This document shows, one piece after another, positions 36,230-47,639 of a stretch of 64,000 nucleotides of DNA. The position numbers and the translations under genes are program-made. The number at the start of each line of letters is the position of its first letter. Positions within the stretch are counted from its first letter, which is position 1. A model generated the notes under the pieces. That model saw only the letters and a program-made list of their open reading frames with translations. It had not been told where the DNA came from and made no database searches. The stretch covers positions 186,001-250,000 of the forward strand of contig JACDQD010000105.1 in the NCBI GenBank assembly GCA_019843655.1, read 5' to 3'. The DNA comes from Lethocerus indicus (Eukaryota > Arthropoda > Insecta > Hemiptera > Belostomatidae).

Positions 36230-37760
36230 AAAAAAACATACTGAAGTCCACGATTTGATAGAAGTGTTGCAATAAAATAAGTAATAATTCGTTCTTACTA
36301 GTTCAATATGTTTCTGAGCACATGGCTCGTACATTACGTGGAATGTCCGGTATAGTTTACCAGTTTCCTCCACACTTCAAATTAAGATTTTCTAGCTATT
36401 TATGCACACACTGTAGCTACATTTAAGCTCCTCTTAAAATCTGGCTCTTCGGTAATTATATTGTGAAACCTGCCTGAATAATCTTAGGAATGATAGGAAT
36501 ATAATATCACTCAAGAAATACACTCAAAACAAAAACAAAATTCGCCTGTATCAACCGCTCTATATCTTTTCTGCTTTCGACTGGATTAATCGAGTAATCT
36601 CGCATTAAAGGAGTGGATATTTTATAAACCACCTTTGATATACCATTGATCAAGATCAATTCTGGGTTATTCGAAGTGCGTCATCGATATGATGTCAAGA
36701 AGCTTATTTTTAGATCTCGTTCATTAGAGAGGCGAGAGGAGAGCGGCGTCGAAGAGGAGAAGATTCTCCCGGAGTCAGCAAATTTGATTATCTCCTCGCG
36801 AGCCAAAAAAATGCTTCCCACCCTGGCAAAAAAGTTAATTCAGGAATCTTTACGACCGCCCCCCCCTCTTCTAAAAATCTCGTTTCTTTTTTTTGATACA
36901 AAATACAGATCTATTATAATAACCGAGATATGAAAAAGAGGTCGTCAACCGTAACGAAAACCTAAAGTTTAGACAATAAGGTCGACGCTAAAACGAGCCC
37001 TCATTCGATTTGGCGCTCGCTCGACCCGAAAGAGATAAAACCGGCGACAATTTACAACAAACTCGAGTTTATGAAAGGGGAAAGAAAAATGAAGGGTGAA
37101 AAAAAATTAATGAAGTGGAAACATTATCTGAATTTCTTTTATGCACTCAGTAGCGCAATTAAATTCCCTAATTGCGAACGGGCAAAGGTGACGTCGTGAT
37201 ATTAGATGCTGTATCACTCACGTAATTGAGTTCATTAAATTAGACCGTAGTTTTAGCTAAATGTTCAAAATAACTCGAACTAAAAATAACTCTGGTTCTT
37301 AATGTAGACAGCTTGTATATACGGTTATATAATTTTTAAATAATTGATTCGAAGATATGCTCGTGCAGATTCTGACAGGTAACATATAAAAAATTGTCCG
37401 ATTATTATGTGGTTATGTGACATGACCAAAAACGTGTAAAATATAAAAATTGTATGTTCTTCTTTCCCAGAATTGTTTGTTTTCTGTTTTGCTTTCAGTA
37501 ACTGAATTTTTCGTGCTAATTCGAGAAACGGTATGGCCATGATGTCTATGCATAATACCATATTCATATTTAATAATTTGTCTCGATGACGATCGTTAAT
37601 CAATTTGGTAACCCCAAGTTTCTAATGGTATGTTATACCGCGCATGTTGATTTTTTGGTCCTTGGCAAAAAAAAACGAAATCCGGCTCGATAATTATGCC
37701 ATTCTCTACAATATTAGACAGGAATTTATGACGGCCAACACTGTTTGTAATTAAAGCGTG
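36230..37760. other. Non-coding stretch with two small GC-richer patches
   Basis: Patches at 36.72-36.87 and 36.95-37.06 kb are GC-richer. The second holds an E2F core TTTGGCGC at 37009-37016. TGACGTCG lies near 37190. The rest is AT-rich with no gene. Confidence 0.45.
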
Positions 37761-37764
37761 GACA

Positions 37765-37975
37765 AAACCGGCGCGGACGATGGTGTGTTTTCAATTAGGC
37801 GCTCAATCTAAATGCAAGCGTCCGCAAGGGGACGCGGGAATACCACTCTGCGGGTTCTATTCGCACCGAGTGATTCATTACAGGCCTCAGGCCCCATGCA
37901 ATTCTGTGCAATATGATACTGAATGCATTATCGATCATCCCGCCCCACTTATAAACAATGTTAGACAACATTATT
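37765..37975. promoter_or_regulatory. Complex island, conserved-element-like
   Basis: About 200 bp of non-repetitive, CpG-containing sequence. Overlapping 62- and 68-codon frames on opposite strands show no domain. Possible conserved non-coding element. Confidence 0.25.
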
Positions 37976-38635
37976 CCGCTCATTAATGCAGTTTATTACC
38001 TTCTGCCTACATCTTTCTCACCCGTGCTATTTCTTTGATCATTTACACCTCTTTAATTTATTTCTCTTATTTTTTTTTTCCAATTTATCGCTCCTTCTTC
38101 GTTACGAGTGTGTATAAACACTGACAAAATAGGCAGGAGGAAACAGAAAATAACTCCACCCGAACAAATACCCTAATCTTTTTTCTTATAACTAAAATCC
38201 CATCAGACGATATAATTCCTGATGTCGGTATGCCTGTAGTTACAGACCACAGTGGGTTGAAATGGCCGTGTTGTTTCCTAATGATTGCCGTCACTGTAGG
38301 CTTGCCTTCATGCAACTGAGTCGTCATACGTATTCTCAGCTGCCGTTTTCCTTTATTACAATTAATAATTATATTACCGACTATTTAATGAAATGGAAGA
38401 TATGGAATGAAAGTCAACGGAGCGATTAATATTTTTTGCGTTGTTCTAGAATCAGAAATAAGCGTTCAACTGGGGAGCATAAAAAAAGACCTGAAATGAG
38501 TAACTCGTGATAATATTTCAGTATTTTATTCTATATTACAATTTTATATTAGGCTGTTTCCTTCAAGTCCGAAATAGGATTAAAATATTTATTAAAAATT
38601 GGAATTATATTACCAGCAACAAATAACTTTCCAGC
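37976..38635. other. AT-rich non-coding stretch
   Basis: Nothing recognised beyond T-rich tracts. Confidence 0.5.
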
Positions 38636-38639
38636 CTAA

Positions 38640-38830
38640 TTTCCTCTGCGTTTCTCTTCTCTGTTCTGATTGGCGGCCAGAGCGAGGAGATGCAATCAAT
38701 TTGTTGAGGGATTATAAATCGCGGAGGCGCCGACTTTATTGGCCAATTATATTACCTTTTATGAAGACGCGGCTCTAGCACCGCTGTAGCCCGCAGCGCG
38801 TTTCTCAGATTTCTGAAATTCTCAAGGTGT
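38640..38830. promoter_or_regulatory. Island with paired CCAAT-type sites
   Basis: GATTGGCGGCC near 38670 is followed by a perfect palindrome ATTGGCCAAT (38738-38747) carrying CCAAT on both strands. GCGGAGGCGCC and TTTTATGA lie close by. NF-Y- or NFI-like binding is plausible. Confidence 0.35.
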
Positions 38831-39435
38831 TTTGCGGTTTTTCTCCTCTTTTTGTTCACTCGACATTTATAATTAGCTTTTGCATTTTTAATATTTTAAA
38901 CTCTAATTATAGCACTCGAGTACAGAGTTTCGGAATTGTTCCAGTAAGAAACATACCATTTAGACGTTATTTCTTCAAAGGAAAAGCAAGTGTACAAGGA
39001 GTAGAGTGTACGAGTAAAAGAACTACACTTTGAGTAGTGATTTAGAATGTAGAAACATTTCCTGTGGAATGTTCTACTAGCGGGAAAGGCAAACTCACAT
39101 ATAAAAGTGAGCTCCCTGCGGTGTATAAACCGATAGTTAAACTACTAATTTACAATATAAGGTTTGTTATTGTTTCATTTAATCTTTTTAAATAGAAGAA
39201 AGTTTGTTCGAACCAAGCATACACCTCAGCTGAACTCAGTATTATAAATGAGAACGTTTATTTTTTAATGCCATCTCTTTTGCTCCTTATGCGAATTTTA
39301 TAATACAGTGCGCGGCTGTAAGATTTTACCAAATCCCTATAGCGGTAATAACATGCCGGCAACATTTACTGCTCGGGCCAAATAACTTTTCATGAGAAGA
39401 TTGGAGAAGTTTTGCTACCGCGAAAGTCTTAACCG
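38831..39435. other. AT-rich non-coding stretch
   Basis: Contains TATAAAAG at about 39102 with no initiator 30 bp downstream. Nothing else. Confidence 0.5.
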
Positions 39436-39439
39436 TGTT

Positions 39440-40015
39440 ACAAATACCGAAGGAGCATTAGACCGACGAAAAGTGAGGCCGTTATTGTCGCTCCGGGCGG
39501 CGGTACCAGATTCCCAGGCCGCCGTTTCCCACCACCGCACTCGGTATATGATTGGGAACTAAAATTTAATGCGCTTCCAGACGCTACAGTCCCTCTTTCT
39601 GGAGTCATGAGGAGAGTTTCGTTCCTTTATTTTTTTCTTTTTTTTTAAAGGAGATCCGAATGAAATTCAAATCAGGAGCGCGTGGTCATGGACCCGGGGG
39701 AGAGATATAACCGTTAAAGTTAGTGGTGATAAAGAGAGCGGTGGGGCATCGTGGATTGCCGACCCCGCCACTTCTCCTTTTGCGGCTATAAACCATACCT
39801 TTCCCCCTGGACCGCTGCCATACCAAATAGAAATAATACTATAATACCCTTCAGCTTCGCTTTCCTTCCAATCTCGCCCTTTCCCTCTGTCATTCTCGCC
39901 TACATTACCGCCATCGTGACAGATATAGTGCGACTTAAAACTTTATTGCTTATTATTACAACCGTTTCGAAGATAAATACGCGAGCTCCCAAAATAGACC
40001 CTCAGGGACCGTGTT
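39440..40015. promoter_or_regulatory. GC-richer island
   Basis: GGGCGGCGGTACC and GGCCGCCG form short inverted GC words near 39497-39525. A pyrimidine-rich segment follows at 39.77-39.90 kb. An 89-codon plus frame is open but looks random. Confidence 0.3.
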
Positions 40016-40019
40016 TTTA

Positions 40020-41640
40020 AATATCCTAGTTTATCGTTTCTTTTTTCCACACAGATTTTATAAATTCGTAAATATCAATATACAAATAAAAGTAAAATGT
40101 TAATAAAGACATACTACATTAAACCGAAACTTTAATAAAATTTAATAGTTGCAATGATTATATTTAGTTGGAACGAATTGAGTAATCGGCTTATTTAAGA
40201 AAAAATCACATAACCATAGTTGAAATTATTAAAAGTCAAAAGACATTGTCTAGAGATAATGAAAAATATGTAAGAAGATGGGAATTATAATTCTGCAAGA
40301 TTTCCCAAGGAGATTAAGCCTTCTCAAGCGTTGATTTCACGAACGATTGTCTCTTCCGCCGCCACTAAGTGCCGTCACGTTTCCACCGAATAAATCTGCA
40401 TGAAAAATTGACCACAACCTACACCGGCCCCTCTGCCATTGGGAAACGGAATTCTCAATCCGGGGACACAATTTTCTCTGCAAATTTATACCTGAAGTTA
40501 TAATTAACGAAAGGAATTTCTGTATCGCATTACAGCGGTAATTAAGATCATCTTAAAATGTGTACTATTAATCACTTTGCCACCTCGTACTTTTCAAATA
40601 CTAAATCCGTGTTTGAACACTGTTGATGAGTGTATTACTGAATATTTTTCAATACCTTTCGTGGTAGATCCGTAAAGAGTACATTCCAAATAGAACCCGA
40701 TGTTTCAAGATATATCACAATTATCTGTAATTGCAAAAAATACAAAGGCTTATTATTATTGTGCATAAAATATGAAGACGGTGAATTAGATTTATCGGAT
40801 AGCCCATTTTGGAGATAATATATTGTTCAGATGTTCCATAATAAAAATTTGAAAGATTGATTATTTGTTGTTAAAAATGACTGGGGTATAACGATTCCAA
40901 TTAATCGTCGGAAAAGCGATGGCTCCATTTACTCGGATGTCCGCAAGATCCCTAAAGATATAAATTCTATTGCCTGTAATGGGCTGTGGAGCCTTCTGTA
41001 ATGACCCAACTCATTAACAGTTAACGATTTCGGTCTGTTCATTCCGATAAAACATAGTTTAATGCTCGAGTCAATTCTTTTCAAATAGAGAAAAGTAGTT
41101 ACGTAAATATAATGTGCACTATACCATCCATTTACTGTCACTTTTGGAATTTTAGTATATCAGTTATCAGTGAATAAAATTCTCTAGTTATTAATTGCGG
41201 TCTAAAATTATTTCGTGATTGGATAAGAAAAACAACAATCACATTAAGAAGAGTACGGTTTAATTTTCCTTCACGATTCGATTCACGAATAAGGTGAATA
41301 ATGTATTCGGTAGAACACTCATCGGCTTTCAAAATTCCATTCAAACAAAAAAACTACTCCATCCTTCCCTTTATTAATCCGATTTAAGATTGAATCAGAA
41401 TAACCGAACACAGGTCTGAAGAAAAAATTAATATGCACAAAATTATAATGTATTGTAATAATATGTATTATAAATTGTAATGTACGAATATCTGTTGTTT
41501 GTATCCCTGTTTATTCAAATAAGAACTAAACGAGCTTCTTTTTGATGGATAATTTCTATAAGGAATTGTTAATGAGTGACTCGGATTCCGTGCTCGACGT
41601 GTAACACTATACTATATCTGTAATGTAATATTAATTAAAC
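40020..41640. other. AT-rich non-coding stretch
   Basis: No gene. A modest GC-richer patch at 40.32-40.48 kb has no motif worth naming. Confidence 0.5.
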
Positions 41641-41647
41641 CACGACT

Positions 41648-41649
<2 letters not shown>

Positions 41650-41692
<43 letters not shown>
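41650..41692. repeat. TA dinucleotide microsatellite
   Basis: About 21 uninterrupted TA units. Such tracts can extrude cruciforms and are often polymorphic. Confidence 0.97.
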
Positions 41693-41694
<2 letters not shown>

Positions 41695-43200
41695 AATAAG
41701 TTCACATGTGCTTTAATTAATATTATGTGGTATATTAATATGACATTCTAATTAATATTTAGTTCATAAACTCCATTTTCAATCCTTTCTTCTCTTCAGT
41801 TTCTACTTTTCTGAGCCTCGTCCTGAGTGTAGGCGTGTACAGAATTCTCACTCTTTCTGGCGGTGTGTTCTCTAAATCAAATTCATGACCCCAATGAATT
41901 TCACCGACCGCCGCCCTTATATATTGTCCCACTCGGTTTCAACGCGCCACACTCGTTCCTTTTTTTTATTTTCTAAAAAACTCACACTCCGAATCCTCAA
42001 TTTCCACTCTTTCATTTTCACCGGTCTCTATTCTGAACACGGCCTCGGTGAAAAAATCGGTTATTGTATCGGGAAACTCCGAAATTGAAACAAAATCAAG
42101 AAATATCGATCGCGTTTCATTTAGTGCGTCATCACCAGTGCGTTAATACATAGATGATATTACAAGAACTCGTTCCGAGAGTTTGTACAAATCCTAAATT
42201 CCTCCCGCCCTTATGCGCATGTTTAACAACTGGGGGAGGAAAAATAATGAAATGAATTTCCCCCTTGGGCAATTTTAAGGCTCCAGCGAAATCCTCCCAG
42301 GAGGCCTCCCCAGGACCTTCACTTTAAAGAGAGATTCCTTCATGTGCAGACAAATAAATCTATAAATTTCAGTTCCGGAAGAATGGAGTTTTTTAAATAA
42401 TAAGATGTTCACTCTGTACTATTTCCCTTAGTGTTTTACGGTGAATAAGATACTTCCGAGATAGATGAGTCTGCACTAGTATTAATATTGCATGTTACAA
42501 ATACCCCCGGGCCGACACCTCTTCTTATACAAAGACGAAATTCATTGCTGTATCTTAGTACTACCAGCCATTGATTGCACATTTTCCATAGTAATTTCTC
42601 TTATCTGTTCAGTACGTATCCAATATCAGCGCTCAGCTTTAAATCAGGCGAAGGAATGCCGTTTGGGGCCTTTTATTTTAAAAAATAAAAGAATAAATAA
42701 GTAAAGGAAAACTCTATTTGCGGGAGCCCGACTTTTAAACAGAATGTCTCCAAAAATCCTCAACTTTTTAAGAATCATAACAAAGCTTATCTTAAGTAAA
42801 GCGAAGTTCCAACCGAAACTTTATTATTAAATTATTTAAAAAAATTTCTTCTTTTTCTCCTTCCCACTGTGTTATTTTGTAGGTTAATGCATTAACTAAC
42901 TCTACTAAGGTACTTATAATATGAATTTATATACTGAATATTCTTTATTCATTTATATAGTTGTAGTTTTCTTAATTCAAACTGTTTATTGCGCCGTATT
43001 CATTGTTTACTTGATATTAACATTAATACATTTTACTGCAGTAAAACTACTAATACCGTTTTATCTAATTTAGGGGGACTGCAACTACTTGTTTTTTGTT
43101 ATAAATGAGTTTCCTGTTCCTCCATGAAATTCGTAATTTCAATCTGCTATGACACTAGTTGAATGGGTATTTTAAACTTTCCTATAACTAATTTCCGAAT
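41693..43200. other. AT-rich non-coding stretch
   Basis: No gene. The most distinct feature is an interlocking CCTCC-CA-GGAGG-CCTCC word at 42293-42309. Confidence 0.5.
42293..42309. other. Overlapping CCTCC/GGAGG inverted repeats
   Basis: CCTCCCAGGAGGCCTCC: the central GGAGG can pair with either flanking CCTCC. GGAGGCCTCC is a perfect 10-bp palindrome. Confidence 0.6.
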
Positions 43201-43204
43201 AAGC

Positions 43205-43525
43205 TCAGATCAATCGAAATTTCAACAGGCGGAGGTTGAGACTGGGACCGGCGTAGGGAAAATGAGAACCGGTTCTGTCTAAACAAAGCGGCGGTCCACT
43301 AAGTGCAATTTGTTTTTTGCTTTTCTTTCCCGAAACTTTTTTCTTCTTACTTTATTTTATTTTCGTTTTTACTCTTATTGTGAGAACTTCGTATTCTTCG
43401 GCACTCTTTTGCGGATCGGGACCGAAAGATTCAAAGCCGGAATGTTTGAGTCTGTTTACGCCTGCACTACCCAGATTAGCGAATATTTAGACATCTGTAC
43501 TTTTGGCGATGGCTATAATTGGTCG
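43205..43525. promoter_or_regulatory. Island with Grainyhead palindrome
   Basis: AACCGGTT at 43267-43274 lies between GGCGGAGG and GCGGCGG words. A T-rich stretch then a 70-codon frame follow, without recognisable coding content. Confidence 0.3.
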
Positions 43526-44048
43526 TAAATAAATTGGCATTTATGCAATATAATAGACTTTATTTTCCAACTGGTTCATGAAGTGGCAATTATTAAATCA
43601 TTTTTACTGGTGCGGCTGAAATATGGTACCTGGAATGAATAGGTGTCTTATTAATGACATATATTTGAACTCTTCCGTTGTTATAATAAACTTTCATAGT
43701 TCATATTACTCTGTTAATTGTTATATACTGTGTAATGTTTTCCAACGTACGTTTATTTTATTTCGAGTAAGTTTATTTGGAGTAAGTTTACTCCAGGTGT
43801 TACACAACGCTATGTTTTTTCTCATACTTCGACCACTTTTTTCGTCTTGATAATTAGATTTTGAATATGATAATTAGAGCCACACACTATTATTAATAAA
43901 AAATTATATTTGAATACGCATTTCTAAAATAAAATGTACATGTAGGGACATGAATGTACCTTGAGTATATAAAATTCCACTAATAAGTAATTAATTATAT
44001 ATTGCGTTTACTATCATTATCAATATAATTGACTAATTACAGTAAGGA

Positions 44049-44074
44049 ATATGTAATTAATACTAATTACATAT
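44049..44074. other. Perfect 11-bp inverted repeat containing GTAATTA sites
   Basis: ATATGTAATTA (44049-44059) and TAATTACATAT (44064-44074) flank a 4-base loop. Each arm holds a homeodomain core. Two more TAATTA-type words lie within the previous 70 bp. Confidence 0.8.
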
Positions 44075-44450
44075 ATCATCATGTTGATAAGAATAAGGTT
44101 AGGATAATAGGATAATTTAGGTTGTTAGTTAAGGATAATGTTTTTGTTATACTGGACCATTTCGAATTTTCACTACTAACTATCGCCTTGATCTTCGGCA
44201 GCCTATAAACTTTTTGTTTGCAGGAAATTTTCATTTCATTGTTTTTGTGATTTTCAAGTCATTGTTTGAAGGAAAAGAAGTCAACGTTATACCTATATGA
44301 TCAGAACTAAATGAGATGCGAGTGAGTGGTGATACTCTGGGTCCTCACTGAACTGATCACGTATATCCTGAACTAATAACTATGCTAATAACAAATATTT
44401 TGACTATAACTTTCTTTTATTTGTATGTCCCTTGGCCATCCTGTCGCATT

Positions 44451-44474
44451 TCTGTGGATTCGTCTGTGGATCCG
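44451..44474. repeat. 12-bp tandem repeat, two copies
   Basis: TCTGTGGATTCG then TCTGTGGATCCG, one mismatch. Confidence 0.85.
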
Positions 44475-44823
44475 TGGGGTGGAGCCAAAAACGGTCCAAC
44501 TTAAGACCAATGGGGACCAAAATAACAACGGTGATGTGATAACAGGAGTAAATATTCAGAGAATCTGGCGTTAGTTAGAGCCCGGTTGAAGAGATGTAAT
44601 ATGAACCCTAACCGTAGACTCTGCCTCGAGCCGAGCTCAAAGGTCAAGGGACCTTGTTAGTGCAAAACCGTTAACTAACATTATCATCCCGCACTCAAAG
44701 AACAAACACACCAGGAAAATTATAACACTCACTAAGAAATATCTCACTCTCCCTCATTCTTCCTTCTCCTCGCTCTCTTGTCAGTATATTCATCACTCTT
44801 CCCCACTCCCACGCACAGCCGCG

Positions 44824-44853
44824 CACGCACAGGTAACCGAGGTCATCAACACG
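44824..44853. repeat. Dispersed repeat copy A
   Basis: Matches 45823-45852 at 27 of 30 positions, including a 21-base identical block (44833-44853, GTAACCGAGG...ATCAACACG). The upstream 60 bp also share words (ATTCATC, CTCCCACGCA). Probably a diverged copy of a dispersed element. On the minus strand both copies read V-D-D-L-G-Y-x-C-V in open frames. Confidence 0.7.
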
Positions 44854-44899
44854 ATAGGGAATTCCCGATCTTCGGAGGGTCGGTACTTTATACAAGAAC

Positions 44900-45820
44900 T
44901 TCCAACACTGTTACCGGCTAACCAAATTTTTCCTATTTCTTCCTCCGAACGTCAACGCGCTAGAGCGGACCGCATCAGAAGGATTAAGAGAGGATGGCGG
45001 GTTTCGAATAAAAGTCGCGAAGGACAACGAATTTATTACAGGAAAAAACCATTCAGGTTTCGATTTTAAATGACGCGTCAGAATTTCAGGTTTCATTAAT
45101 ATGCAAATTATTTAATATGAAATATGTTCCCATTGATTTGATTAATTTTACCTATTAATTATCCAATTATAAGTCGAGAAATATATTAATTATTTATTCT
45201 GAGACGTACCTTCAAACATTAAGACCGACATATGTAAATCGGCAAACAAAAACGAAAGAATGAAATTTCCGGTGACATGGATTGAACGATAGGTTTATTA
45301 ATATGATAATATCTGTGTTTCTAATAATGGAAAGCTGTGGAAAATGAAAATTTGCCCTTACCCATGTAACATATTGTATCATGATTTTTCTATATATTCA
45401 ACGCCACCGCTGGTCCGGGCAAATTCGAAACTTTAATGTGGACAAACAATGATTCGGTTCGGACAAACAAAATGTTCGGTTTTCCCCAACATTTGTCTAC
45501 TTATAAATGATGTAAAAGCCTTCGTATATTAAATTTTAAACTGCGAATAACACTTAATGAAGAACTAATATTGTGATTATGTACAGGCTTCTCCTTAAGC
45601 GATGGTTAGTTTCAGAAACGAGTTTCAAGAGAAAATTGTGCGTTAAATTCTTCTGGATTACTTTATGTTTGAGTTAATACAGATTAAATCATCCCGGGCA
45701 CAACAGAATATAATTGAATAGAGGAGGTGTACTCCAATCAGTATAAATTTACAAATATCTTCCCAATAATAACACCTTTCTGCGTGCGTCTCGTTGGTAC
45801 ATTCATCTTTGTGCGTCTCT
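44900..45820. other. Non-coding stretch between the two repeat copies
   Basis: Mostly AT-rich; 44.93-45.06 kb is slightly CpG-richer. No gene or terminal inverted repeats were recognised, so there is no evidence that the two copies bound a single element. Confidence 0.45.
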
Positions 45821-45822
45821 CC

Positions 45823-45852
45823 CACGCAGTCGTAACCGAGGTCATCAACACG
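45823..45852. repeat. Dispersed repeat copy B
   Basis: Same orientation as copy A, offset exactly 999 bp. All three mismatches fall in one triplet. A shorter 12-base match (CCGAGGTCATCA) also occurs at 62418-62429. Confidence 0.7.
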
Positions 45853-45859
45853 CAAACGG

Positions 45860-46265
45860 AAATGTTCGGACTGGCAAGATCCCTTTGGGCAATCACACGT
45901 TTCTCATATAATCATCTCGCTTTTGCTTACAATTTTGTCCAATGTTAAGGAACAAATAGTACATTTTATGGTGAATTCATAATTACAGGAGCCTTTAAGT
46001 GTTTTATTTTATCCTGCATAATAATGCTCGCACGTAAGCATTTTATGATCGAATAAATAAATAAAGCGATTGATCTCCAATTGGTCATGCTATCCGGATG
46101 ACATTGAATATGATTCTGAAAATAGATAGAAAGCTATTGGTTATTAGTAACAATTCTTTCACGGGCATTCACGAATTCGCACTGGTCACAAGCTTGTAAA
46201 ACTAAACCTGCACACATTTCACGGTGTCGTCAATTTTCAGCCCATATATATTCTCATTTTCTGCC
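45860..46265. other. AT-rich non-coding stretch
   Basis: Nothing recognised. Confidence 0.5.
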
Positions 46266-46269
46266 CACG

Positions 46270-46550
46270 TGTGAAATTCCGATTTTTTAATTCAGCGAAC
46301 GCTAATTTCCAGTTGAAACATTCTGAACATATTCAATCGGAAGCGAGACCGGTGTATTTAAACGCCCGATTCCCTGAATATTCAACCGGCACTAAATAAA
46401 TTACGGCCCTCACAGAAGCGCACAGTTTTAATCTGGCTCCCTCCGGCACTGTCGCCTCATTATTTCACCGCTGAAACGGGTGATATTGAAGCGGTTTCAT
46501 CGCGAAATATATCAGAATTGGAGACGCCGAATATTTTCAAATTAATCTTC
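46270..46550. promoter_or_regulatory. Complex island, conserved-element-like
   Basis: About 280 bp of non-repetitive CpG-containing sequence with ATTA/TTTAAT words and direct similarity between TGAAACGGGTGATATTGAAG and its neighbour GCGGTTTCATCGCG. Candidate enhancer. Confidence 0.3.
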
Positions 46551-46554
46551 ACTT

Positions 46555-46910
46555 AACACCCATTGAATCAAATTATATTTTCCACAAGGCTTTATAATGA
46601 TATTAAGTTTTTTAAAAAGGATGGTTGATAATGCAGAAGTCATTATATCTGGATAATGAATTTACTATCATTATATATTCCTTTTAGTCCTTATTCATTA
46701 TATGTTCCTTACATAGAATTCATATATATGTGTTTAATCCAAAATTGTTTAGTACGGGGATAGATTAAGCGACCTAACTCCATGTGATGCCATAGGAAAC
46801 ATCTTCCCGGAACGCTGTAGTTCCTATCGTCAAATAGTTTTCCTATAAGCGTTGTCGCCTAGAATCTAAAAAGGAATGCATTAGTCCTTTTTGAATAATT
46901 TTTGAAGGTT
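46555..46910. other. AT-rich non-coding stretch
   Basis: Nothing recognised. Confidence 0.5.
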
Positions 46911-46919
46911 GGGTCTAAG

Positions 46920-47240
46920 AGACAGTGGGAGATAAGCCCTCGGAGGGGAGGGCGCTTCTTCCTCGAAATTGTTTTCAAGGGAGGGGTCAGCTCGTAAATT
47001 CCGGCCGGAGCCGCCCCCTCTCTCCTTCGGCCCCATTCTTCAGCGTCTCATCGTATCAACAAAATCCCGTAAAAGATGACGACCCCGTGATTTATCTGGA
47101 ACGGCCCTCGGCGGCCCGCCGACAAAAGGTTTTTCGAGACTAAAACCGGACCGAAGTATGGGACATTTCGATGTTACGCCCTTACAACCAGATCCTTTGT
47201 CCAACAAAGCGGTACGCCGTTCAATGAACCGGAAAGAGGC
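46920..47240. promoter_or_regulatory. GC-rich island
   Basis: GGAGGGGAGGGCGC and CCGGCCGGAGCCGCCCCC segments. A 72-codon plus frame is open but unrecognised. Confidence 0.3.
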
Positions 47241-47409
47241 GTAATGTTGAATACTGAGTGATTAGAAAGGTAAGCATCCTGAATGAACTGACCCTTCTCA
47301 ATAAATACTATTAGAACAAATATTTTTAAAGATTTGGGTATTTGAAAATCGAGTCATTATTATATGAATTTATTACATCCATTATCGGACGCCTTAATTC
47401 ATTGGATTG

Positions 47410-47583
47410 AAGTAACGCTAATATGTGAAGGTACTTCAAATTGTCCCTGTTGCAAGTCGCGTACCACTGTCCCAGCGACAGAGACAGTTTGAACGCTTGG
47501 ACTTCATCCAGGTGATCAGCCGCAGGATGCTTTGGGCTTCGGTGATATATGTACAGGACCAAAGCGATGAAGGGAACAAACAT
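47410..47583 (-). other. Possible coding fragment, unrecognised
   Basis: The minus-strand frame from ATG at 47583 reads a hydrophobic start (M-F-V-P-F-I-A-L-V-L-Y-I-Y) then a charged, W/Y-containing stretch (D-H-L-D-E-V-Q-A-F and L-S-L-G-Q-W-Y). Codons such as CTG, GTC and AAG are commoner than in surrounding DNA. TTGCAG lies just upstream at about 47629. I do not recognise a family, and the opposite strand is also open for 70 codons. It could be a degraded transposon or a gene fragment, or chance. Confidence 0.15.
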
Positions 47584-47639
47584 CACGAATTCTCAGTACA
47601 ATTTAACGGGAGATTATTTTTTTCGCCACTGCAATAAAC

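Larger units (their letters stand above)
43530..44690. other. AT-rich non-coding stretch with homeodomain-site cluster
   Basis: Contains a GAGTAAGTTTA direct repeat ending in a GGAGTAA/TTACTCC stem (about 43764-43794), the TAATTA cluster near 43.98-44.07 kb and a 12-bp tandem repeat (44451-44474). No gene. Confidence 0.5.

Noticed and set aside
39100..39112. TATAAAAG TATA box (also at 52124-52131)
   Set aside because: Several copies of this AT-rich word are expected by chance. No initiator lies about 30 bp downstream at either.
44097..44140. TTAGG-like words suggesting telomeric repeat
   Set aside because: Units are scattered and not tandem.
45872..45882. TGGCAAGAT, same 5' bases as miR-31
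   Set aside because: The rest of the mature sequence does not match and no precursor fold is seen.
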